Assembly (NCBI GenBank): GCA_964436315.1
Contig: CAYTCZ010000150.1
Coordinates: forward strand, 1-8,490
Origin: CAYTCZ01 sp964436315
GTDB taxonomy: Bacteria; Actinomycetota; Thermoleophilia; Gaiellales; Gaiellaceae
DNA length: 8,490 bases
Direction of reading: 5' to 3'
Shown here: piece after piece, positions 1 through 5,390 of the stretch
Position numbering within the stretch: position 1 is the first letter of the stretch
How the letters are laid out: every line of letters begins with the position of its first letter
Program-made: the position numbers and the translations under genes
The notes under the pieces: generated by a model
Told to the model about the DNA's origin: nothing
Seen by the model: the letters and a program-made list of their open reading frames with translations, nothing else
Database searches by the model: none

Positions 1-715
1 GGGCAACGGCCCGAACGAGCTCGGCAAGGCGTGCCGGAGGGGGACCGAAGGAGACGAGTCGCGTCAGGGAGACGTACAACCCTTCGCGCTCGGCGGTGAT
101 GGCCAACAGGGCGTGGCGGCCAAGGGGGGCGTCGGTCGGCAGCGGGTGCCGGTGGAGGGGCTGACGCTCATCGCCGGCGACGAGGACAACCGGAGTCGTG
201 AATCCGTGCCGCCGTGCCTCGAACGCGAGTCTCGCCGCGGCCTCTGCTTCCGAGTTCTCGGGAGCCAGCCGGCGGATCGTCTCCACCATCGCTTCGGCGG
301 CAGCTGCCCCGGCCGCACGGTATCGCTCCAGCTCGCCGTCTTGGAGCCGACGCCGGGCCGGGGCCACCGCTTGCTCGAGATCCTCGCCTGCGAGGGCCGG
401 CCTTGCAGCCACAAGCTCTGCTATGCGGCCGTCCGGAGGCTCGTGCCAGGCATAGGAGACCGGTTCGTACCCAAGCTCTTCCAGCCTCTCCTCAGCCGCA
501 ACGCGCGATGCCTCGATGTCCTGGAAGAGCGCGTACGCCTTTCCGTCGAGCAGCACGACGGTGTAGGCGGCAGCGGGGCTCGCCGAGTTCACCGGCCGGC
601 CGCGACCGCAGAGGAGCCAGCGGACCGTCGCAGGACTCGATGCGACGACCGCAGAGCGGCCTGCGGCCTCGGCCGCCTCGAGAGTGAGGGCCCGCTTGAC
701 GTCTGCCTCAGCCAA
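1..715 (-). CDS. M24-fold protein (creatinase/aminopeptidase P-like), 3' end outside window
   Basis: The frame is open for 238 codons from TTG at 715 to the window edge. Residues 1-90 resemble the creatinase N-terminal domain (DVKRAL near the start, then a VVLLDGKAYALFQDIEASR strand-helix). A helical linker leads into a pita-bread-like segment containing HRHPLPTDAPL and GLYVSLTRLVSFGP. Active M24 peptidases carry two metal-binding Asp residues here (LVDxG...SDxTR pattern); in this protein the aligned stretch reads LLAITAEREGLYVSLTR, so neither Asp is present. It may therefore be a non-peptidase member of the fold; the His/Glu ligands would lie off-window. TTG 715 overlaps the GH15 stop by 8 nt, which suggests coupled translation. 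GTG at 742 is an alternative start. No strong ribosome binding site is seen for either. Family assignment is fairly sure; activity and substrate are unknown. Confidence 0.8.
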   Translation of the reverse strand, partial: MAEADVKRALTLEAAEAAGRSAVVASSPATVRWLLCGRGRPVNSASPAAAYTVVLLDGKAYALFQDIEASRVAAEERLEELGYEPVSYAWHEPPDGRIAELVAARPALAGEDLEQAVAPARRRLQDGELERYRAAGAAAAEAMVETIRRLAPENSEAEAAARLAFEARRHGFTTPVVLVAGDERQPLHRHPLPTDAPLGRHALLAITAEREGLYVSLTRLVSFGPPPARLAELVRAVA

Positions 716-2558
716 GCTGCCGGTCGAGATTGAACGCGGCACTGATCAGCGACAGGTGTGTGAAGGCCTGCGGGAAGTTGCCCAGCTGCTCGCCGGTACG
801 GCCGATCTCTTCGGAGTACAGGCCCAGGTGATTCGCGTAGGTCAGCATCTTCTCGAAGGCAATTCGCCCCTCGTCAATGCGTCCCGCTCTGGCGAGCGCC
901 TCCACCCACCAGAACGAGCAGATGGAGAAGGTGCCCTCGTCACCCTCGAGGCCGTCCGGCGAGGCCGACGCGTTGTAGCGATAGACGAGGCTGTCGGACA
1001 CGAGCTCTCGGCCGATGGCATCGAGAGTCGTGAGCCACCGCGGGTCGGTCGGGGAGACAAACTTCACCAGGGGCATGAGGAGGACTGACGCGTCGAGGAC
1101 GTCGGTGTCGTAGTGCTGGACGAAGGCAGCGCGTTTCTCATGCCAGCTGCGAGTCATGATCTGGCGGTAGATGCCGTCTCGGGCGGCCGTCCAGTCAGCG
1201 AGGTCGGCGGGAAGGCCGCGTTGGCGTGCGATTCGGATTGCGCGCTCGACCGCCACCCACGACATGAGCCGGGAATAGGTGAAGTGCTGGCGCCCGCCGC
1301 GGGTCTCCCAGATCCCCTCGTCAGCCTGATCCCAGTTCTCGGCGACCCACTCGACGATGCGAGACAGATCGTCCCAGGCGTCGTGGTAGACCGGGCGCCC
1401 GTACTTGTTGTAGAGGTAGACCGAATCCATCAGCTCGCCGTAGATGTCGAGCTGCAGCTGGTCCGCAGCACCGTTACCGATTCGCACCGGCGCCGAGCCG
1501 CGGTAGCCATCGAGGTGATCGAGCGTTTCTTCGGTCAGATCTTCACTTCCGTCGATCCCGTACATGATCTGGAGGGGGCCCGACTCGCGCTCCATATCAC
1601 AGGACTTGAAGCGATCCGTCAGCCAGTCCATGAAGGCGGCCGCCTCGTCGCTGAACCCGAGCCGAAGGAGGGCGTAGAGCGAAAACGAGGCATCGCGGAT
1701 CCAGGTGAACCGGTAGTCCCAGTTCCGTTCTCCCCCGAGCTGCTCGGGAAGGCTCGTCGTTGGTGCAGCAACGATGGCGCCTGTCGGCTCGAAGGTCAAA
1801 AGCTTCAAGGTGAGCGCCGAGCGATGAACCATCTCTCGCCAGCGACCTGTATACCGACAGTGCCGAAGCCAGCCGCGCCAGTAGTCGACGACTTCCTTGA
1901 AGAGAGTGCGCGCCTCGACTTCTGAGTACGGACGCGGTCGCGTGTCGTCGCCCGCACCTTCGAGGACGAACGTAACTCGCTCGTCGGGCTTGAGCGTGAA
2001 CTCGGCATAGGCGCCGCCGTCGCGCGCTTCCAAGGGTATCCGCGAACAGAGCGCCAGAGAGACGCCGTTAGAGCGGAAGAACGCCCCCCCATCGATGACG
2101 TGAAGCTCGTGCGTGTCGCGCGCATAATTGAAGGCCGGTTCGACAGCGATCCGCATTGGCATCGATCCACGGATGGCGAGGACCGTGCGAACGAGCCGGC
2201 TCTCGCCGCGCGAGCCGTGCTTTGCCACGGGCATGAAGTCGATCACCTCGGTAACACCCTCCTCGCTCAGGAAGCGGGTGATGAGGATGTTCGTGTCGGG
2301 AAAGTAGAGCTGGCGTGACGTCCAGTTGCCGTGTGCCGGCGCGATGGAGTAACGACCACCACGTTCTCGGTCGAGAATTGCCCCGAAGACGCTCGGAGCG
2401 TCGAAGCGTCCAGGGCAGTACCAGTCGATCGTGCCTTCGCTACCGACGAGCGCGACCGTCCGCAGATCGCCGATCACGCCGTGCTCGGCAATTGGAAGGT
2501 ACGAACTCATACCCGTCGCACCCGGGGCGGTCTCTAGAACTGGGAGAGAGAGGCTCAT
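708..2558 (-). CDS. Glycoside hydrolase family 15 enzyme (trehalase or glucoamylase type)
   Basis: The protein has 616 aa, the usual length for bacterial GH15 enzymes, which hydrolyse terminal alpha-glucosidic bonds by inversion and release glucose from trehalose or alpha-glucan. An N-terminal beta-sandwich-type domain (about 17-230, starting YLPIAEHGVIGDLRTVALVG) precedes an (alpha/alpha)6 barrel. Family motifs include RNWDYRFTWIRDASF at 278-292, DEGIWETRG at 413-421, EGTFSICSFW at 541-550 and YSEEIGRTGEQLGNFPQAF at 581-599. By alignment with fungal glucoamylase (WEE and SEQ motifs) the general acid is probably E418 and the base E583; both are present. No signal peptide is visible, so it is probably cytoplasmic, which favours a role on trehalose or glycogen. 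ATG 2558 is preceded by AAGGAG, supporting this start over M17. It leads a two-gene unit with the M24-like gene. Trehalase and glucoamylase cannot be told apart by eye. Confidence 0.93.
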   Translation of the reverse strand: MSLSLPVLETAPGATGMSSYLPIAEHGVIGDLRTVALVGSEGTIDWYCPGRFDAPSVFGAILDRERGGRYSIAPAHGNWTSRQLYFPDTNILITRFLSEEGVTEVIDFMPVAKHGSRGESRLVRTVLAIRGSMPMRIAVEPAFNYARDTHELHVIDGGAFFRSNGVSLALCSRIPLEARDGGAYAEFTLKPDERVTFVLEGAGDDTRPRPYSEVEARTLFKEVVDYWRGWLRHCRYTGRWREMVHRSALTLKLLTFEPTGAIVAAPTTSLPEQLGGERNWDYRFTWIRDASFSLYALLRLGFSDEAAAFMDWLTDRFKSCDMERESGPLQIMYGIDGSEDLTEETLDHLDGYRGSAPVRIGNGAADQLQLDIYGELMDSVYLYNKYGRPVYHDAWDDLSRIVEWVAENWDQADEGIWETRGGRQHFTYSRLMSWVAVERAIRIARQRGLPADLADWTAARDGIYRQIMTRSWHEKRAAFVQHYDTDVLDASVLLMPLVKFVSPTDPRWLTTLDAIGRELVSDSLVYRYNASASPDGLEGDEGTFSICSFWWVEALARAGRIDEGRIAFEKMLTYANHLGLYSEEIGRTGEQLGNFPQAFTHLSLISAAFNLDRQLG

Positions 2559-2564
2559 GGGTCA

Positions 2565-2570
2565 CTCCTT
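2565..2570 (-). promoter_or_regulatory. Ribosome binding site of the GH15 gene
   Basis: AAGGAG on the minus strand lies 6 nt upstream of ATG 2558. It is the clearest Shine-Dalgarno sequence on the minus strand of this window and fixes the GH15 start. No convincing -35/-10 pair for this gene was found in the region between it and the divergent zinc-finger gene. Confidence 0.65.
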
Positions 2571-2791
2571 CGCGCGCGCGGCCCCGCGCTACGGCGCGGC
2601 CAGAACTGTCATGAAGGTGAGTCTCTCGTGGCGGGCAAGCGTTACAAGGCGGCTCGTCGGCTGCCTCCGTCAGCACCTCAGGAGTTGTGGCTGTAACGTT
2701 CCGAGGCGCATGAGGTCGAATCAAGGGGTGCTTCCCACTTGACTAACTGCTTTATTTGCAAACGCGTCAGCGTCGATTGGGACGAATTGTG

Positions 2792-3037
2792 GTGAGCCAC
2801 GACGAGCTGACGTGCAGGGAGCTGGTCGAGATCGTCACCGACTACGTCGAGGGCGCTCTCCCCCCCGGCGAGCAGCGCCGCTTCGATGAGCATCTCGCTG
2901 AGTGCGACGGCTGTGAGACCTATCTCGAGCACATTCGAACGACGATCGAACTCACCGGCGCCCTTCGTGAGGAGGAAGTCGACCCGGAGGCAAGGGACGC
3001 GCTACTCGAGGCCTTCCGGGAGTGGAAGCGCGTCTAA
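2792..3037 (+). CDS. Small zinc-finger (ZAS/zf-HC2) anti-sigma-like protein
   Basis: With GTG at 2792 the product has 81 aa. It shows the zf-HC2 pattern: C8 in ELTCRELVEIVTDYVEG, then EQRRFDEHLAECDGC with H34, C38 and C41 forming HxxxCxxC. Proteins with this fold usually bind Zn and hold an ECF sigma factor inactive, often responding to oxidants. No transmembrane helix is present, so it would be soluble. There is no sigma gene beside it: upstream is the divergent GH15 gene, and directly downstream is a cupin, whose coding similarity begins at this gene's TAA. In-frame GTG 2789 and TTG 2756 are alternative starts; similarity begins at about SHDELTC, so 2789 or 2792 fits best. A GGGACGA stretch just upstream is at most a weak ribosome binding site. 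The fold call is firm; the anti-sigma role is inferred from the family. Confidence 0.85.
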   Translation: MSHDELTCRELVEIVTDYVEGALPPGEQRRFDEHLAECDGCETYLEHIRTTIELTGALREEEVDPEARDALLEAFREWKRV

Positions 3038-3062
3038 CGGCTGCCGAATCGTCCTGAAGGCG

Positions 3063-3410
3063 GTGGGTCCGCGCGTAACTGTCTTCGACTACACCGGGCC
3101 GCCCTTCTTCGGTGGGCCACCGCTGCACGTTCATCCGGGCTTCGATGAGGTATACGCCGTCCTCGAGGGGACCCTGACGGTCCATCTTCGTGATGAGATT
3201 CGCGAACTGGAACCCGGGGGCAGCGCGTCCATTGAGGGCGCGGTGCCGCATACGTTCTCGAATCGGACGGCGGCACCGGTGAGGTTCCTCTCGATCTGTG
3301 CTCCTGGCGGATTCGAGCAGTACTTTCGGAGTCTCGCAGACGGGAAGGCCGACGAGGCAGTCGCGGAGGCCCACGAGCGCTTCGGCTACGCGACTCTTGA
3401 GCCCGCTTGA
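3063..3410 (+). CDS. Single-domain cupin protein with uncertain start
   Basis: From GTG 3063 the product has 115 aa. Cupin motif 1 is complete: GGPPLHVHPGFDEVYAVLEG, with H22, H24 and E29. Motif 2 is recognisable in GAVPHTFSN, with H63, so all four usual metal ligands are present and a metal-binding beta-barrel is expected. Similarity to related cupins appears to start earlier, at NGCRIVLKA (codons from 3036), which begins inside the stop region of the zinc-finger gene, yet no ATG, GTG or TTG precedes that stretch closely. GTG 3063 has a GAAGG only 2 nt upstream, too close to be convincing. GTG 2967 would add a Ser/Arg-rich tail that looks like out-of-frame zinc-finger sequence. The gene may be translated by coupling, or may be the second half of a frameshifted ZAS-cupin fusion. 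Substrate is unknown; cupins next to zinc-finger anti-sigma proteins often act as sensors. Confidence 0.75.
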   Translation: MGPRVTVFDYTGPPFFGGPPLHVHPGFDEVYAVLEGTLTVHLRDEIRELEPGGSASIEGAVPHTFSNRTAAPVRFLSICAPGGFEQYFRSLADGKADEAVAEAHERFGYATLEPA

Positions 3411-3459
3411 CCAACGGCTGCGAGTGCCCTGCAGAGGCCAGCGCACCGGCGGCGCACTA

Positions 3460-3488
3460 TTGACGTCCCCTATTAGCGGAGATATAAT
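3460..3488 (+). promoter_or_regulatory. Near-consensus sigma70-type promoter
   Basis: TTGACG at 3460-3465 and TATAAT at 3483-3488 are separated by 17 nt: 5/6 and 6/6 matches to the vegetative consensus with optimal spacing. The surrounding 3455-3530 stretch is clearly AT-richer than the rest of the window. The predicted transcription start is near 3495, giving a leader of about 50 nt before the membrane protein start at 3546. This suggests strong constitutive or growth-linked expression. Confidence 0.75.
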
Positions 3489-3535
3489 TCGCGATTCATA
3501 AATCCTTATATGGTGCCCAAATATCTGATCGAAGA

Positions 3536-3541
3536 GGGAGG
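3536..3541 (+). promoter_or_regulatory. Ribosome binding site that fixes the membrane protein start
   Basis: GGGAGG within a longer purine tract (3531-3542) lies 4 nt upstream of ATG 3546. An in-frame ATG at 3510 has no purine tract before it and lies close to the predicted transcription start, so 3546 is preferred. Confidence 0.6.
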
Positions 3542-3545
3542 GCCG

Positions 3546-4283
3546 ATGAAGTCGATTGGAGCAGTCACAGAAACCGAGGTCGGACATGGAGGTGCAACGA
3601 CCCTTCGCGTCCGCGATCGCTGGTCGGAGACGCGATGGGAGCGGCTTGCGCCGTTGTCGGGCATCGTCGCCGTCATTCTCTTCGTCGTTGGATTCCTCGT
3701 GTTCGAGGTCGTGGGCGACACGCCAGGAAGCGATCTGACGGCGTCCGAATACCTCGCTTACTTCCAGACCGAGGAGACATCGATCTGGGTCGGCAGCTGG
3801 ATCTTCCTGCTCGGCATCCCGTTCTTCCTCTGGTTCCTCGCCAGCCTACGTGGAGCGCTCGAGCGTGCTCTCGGTGGCGCGGGCAAAGTCGTGAGCCTCG
3901 TCTACGCGGGTGGCGTCGGAGTAGCACTTCTGGTCGCGGCGGCGCTTGGAACGCAGATCTCGGGGGCCATTGCCGCGAACGACAACGCAAACCTGAGTCC
4001 GCAGACCGCCGAGACGCTCTGGTGGGCGGGCGACGGCTTCATGGTCGGGGCGTTCTTCTTCCTGGCGACATTCCTCGCCGCCACCGCGATCGCCGCGTTT
4101 CGGACACGCGTGCTGCCGCTTTGGTTCGGCATCGTCACAGTGATACTGGCCGTGGCAGCGGCGGTTCCCTTCGTGGGGTGGGCGGTCCTGATCTTCGCCA
4201 TGCCGCTCTGGATCATCTTCGTTGCGATCCTGCTTTCGACGCGCGAGGCCGGGCTTCGAGAGCGAGAAAGTGCAGACAACTGA
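3546..4283 (+). CDS. Six-helix integral membrane protein of unknown function
   Basis: The product has 245 aa. A charged N-terminal tail of about 35 residues (cytoplasmic by inference) is followed by hydrophobic segments at roughly 37-57, 81-101, 115-137, 164-185, 189-208 and 211-230, ending in a short charged tail. Between helices 1 and 2 is a polar loop (GDTPGSDLTASEYLAYF) and between helices 3 and 4 another (AANDNANLSPQTAETLWW); both could be extracytoplasmic. I recognise no catalytic motif and no named family, although the layout resembles DUF-type actinobacterial membrane proteins. It has its own strong promoter, is not part of an operon, and converges with the LAL regulator 48 nt downstream. 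The reading frame and membrane nature are well supported; function is not. Confidence 0.82.
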   Translation: MKSIGAVTETEVGHGGATTLRVRDRWSETRWERLAPLSGIVAVILFVVGFLVFEVVGDTPGSDLTASEYLAYFQTEETSIWVGSWIFLLGIPFFLWFLASLRGALERALGGAGKVVSLVYAGGVGVALLVAAALGTQISGAIAANDNANLSPQTAETLWWAGDGFMVGAFFFLATFLAATAIAAFRTRVLPLWFGIVTVILAVAAAVPFVGWAVLIFAMPLWIIFVAILLSTREAGLRERESADN

Positions 4284-4331
4284 CGAGATCGTTGAAGCAA
4301 TGGGGGTGAAAGTCCCGGCGGGGGCTGGCGC

Positions 4332-5390
4332 CTAACCCACCGCGGCGGCGATCGGAGCCTCGCCCTCGAGATCGAGCTTGGCGAGTTCTGCGCGCGAGGC
4401 AATTCCAAGTTTCATGAACACCTTGTGGAGGTGGTACTCGACCGTCTTCGGACTCAGGAAGAGTTGCCCGGCTATCTCCTTGTTCTTTGAGCCGACTGCG
4501 GCCAGCCGCGCGACCTGAAGCTCCTGCGGAGTGAGCTCATTTCTTGCGATCGACTTCCCGCGGCGAACGGTCTCGCCGGTCGCGCGCAGCTCTGCTCGAG
4601 CTCTCTCCGCCCAGGGGGCGGCACCAAGCGCTTCGAAGGTTTCGAGCGCCGCCCGGAGCCTGAGCCGTGCCTCGGTCTTACGCCGTGCGCGCCGGAGGAG
4701 CTCGCCATACGCGAGCTCAGTACGAGCTCGGTCGAATGGCTGCGGGAACTCTGCATGCAGGCGAAGCGCGTCCGCGAACGCCCGCTCGGCCTCCTTTCCT
4801 TCCGATACGAGCGCCCGTGACCGGGCAACCAGCGGCCGGTAGAGCGATGCATCGGCGGCCACGACCCATGCCTCGAACCTGGCAAACGCCCCGAGCGCGT
4901 CGCCAGCGCGGCCAGCGCGGCCGGCGGCCTCGACGAACTGAGGAACTGCGAACTGTCGATAGAGCGGATGGGTCTCGGGGCTCCGCATGAGAGTTTCGAG
5001 CCGATCGAATGCCTCAGCTGATCGCCCGAACGCGAGATCGAGCTCCGCGAGACCGACGGTTGCCGCGGAAAGAGCGAGCGCATACCGTCGGGGCGCCGCG
5101 AGCTCGACTGCCTCAGCCGCGAATCGTCTGCACTCATCCTCTTCTCCCCGTATTGCAGCGAGCTGTGCTAACACAGCGAGCGCATGCGCGACGACAGCTT
5201 CCTGACCGGTTTCGCGCGCGAGTCGGAGCGCCTCGCTCAGGTCGGCAAGGGCTGCGGTCGGCTTTCCGAGGACGAACTCGATGGTTCCGAAGCGAACGAG
5301 TGAAAACGGGAGCGCCGAGACGTTCCCATGCTCGCGGGCTCTGGCGACAGCGCGCGCATAGAACGCCTCCGCCTGTTCCTCATCACCCAC
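4332..5390 (-). CDS. C-terminal half of LAL (LuxR-family) regulator: TPR-like helices plus HTH
   Basis: This 352-codon frame from GTG 5390 holds TPR-like helical repeats (about 1-270, for example DEEQAEAFYARAVARAREHG and ALADLSEALRLARETG) and a LuxR-type HTH at 285-339 (NELTPQELQVARLAA, SKNKEIAGQLFLSPKTVEYHLHKVF), which binds DNA. It has no receiver or ATPase domain of its own, and no ribosome binding site precedes GTG 5390. Its first residues (GDEEQ) continue exactly from the last residues (AAAYRG) of the frame ending at 5383. Related LAL proteins are single chains of about 900 aa, the length the two halves give together. I read it as the second half of one gene interrupted by a +1 frameshift; separate translation by stop-start coupling over the 8-nt overlap is possible. 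Confidence 0.87.
   Translation of the reverse strand: MGDEEQAEAFYARAVARAREHGNVSALPFSLVRFGTIEFVLGKPTAALADLSEALRLARETGQEAVVAHALAVLAQLAAIRGEEDECRRFAAEAVELAAPRRYALALSAATVGLAELDLAFGRSAEAFDRLETLMRSPETHPLYRQFAVPQFVEAAGRAGRAGDALGAFARFEAWVVAADASLYRPLVARSRALVSEGKEAERAFADALRLHAEFPQPFDRARTELAYGELLRRARRKTEARLRLRAALETFEALGAAPWAERARAELRATGETVRRGKSIARNELTPQELQVARLAAVGSKNKEIAGQLFLSPKTVEYHLHKVFMKLGIASRAELAKLDLEGEAPIAAAVG
5383..5390 (-). other. Frameshift junction inside the LAL regulator
   Basis: On the minus strand the upstream frame reads CGT GGG TGA; the downstream frame begins GTG GGT GAT. Removing one G of the GGG at 5386-5388, or a +1 slip at GGG-TGA, joins the two frames into continuous YRGDEEQ with no lost or extra residue. 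Confidence 0.75.

Noticed and set aside
113..733. Plus-strand open frame of 206 codons opposite the M24-like gene, and a minus-strand frame at 64-414
   Set aside because: Both are frame shadows: the minus frame read from 715 gives coherent M24-fold sequence, while these give low-complexity Arg/Pro/Ser-rich products.
1113..1925. Long plus-strand open frame (270 codons) opposite the GH15 gene
   Set aside because: It is fully antisense to a gene with clear catalytic motifs; its product shows no recognisable domain. Long antisense frames are usual in high-GC DNA.
2640..2698. Inverted 7-mers CGTTACA and TGTAACG 45 nt apart in the GH15/ZAS intergenic region
   Set aside because: Short arms with a long spacer; a chance match is likely and no other site in the window supports it.
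2739..2758. TTGACT followed by TTTATTT as a possible promoter of the ZAS gene
   Set aside because: The two boxes are only about 6 nt apart, and no -10-like hexamer lies at 16-18 nt from TTGACT.
2952..3587. Minus-strand open frame of 211 codons across the ZAS/cupin genes and promoter
   Set aside because: It is antisense to two recognisable domains and crosses a strong plus-strand promoter; no domain is seen.
3635..4309. Plus-strand open frame of 224 codons overlapping the membrane protein
   Set aside because: Arg-rich shadow of the membrane protein in another frame, without a ribosome binding site.
4284..4331. Possible bidirectional terminator between the converging membrane protein and LAL genes
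   Set aside because: No stable stem with a T-run on either strand could be found in the 48-nt gap.
4900..4925. Short direct repeat (GCCAGCGCG copies)
   Set aside because: It encodes the repeated Ala-Gly-Arg codons of a helical linker in the LAL regulator; a simple coding effect.
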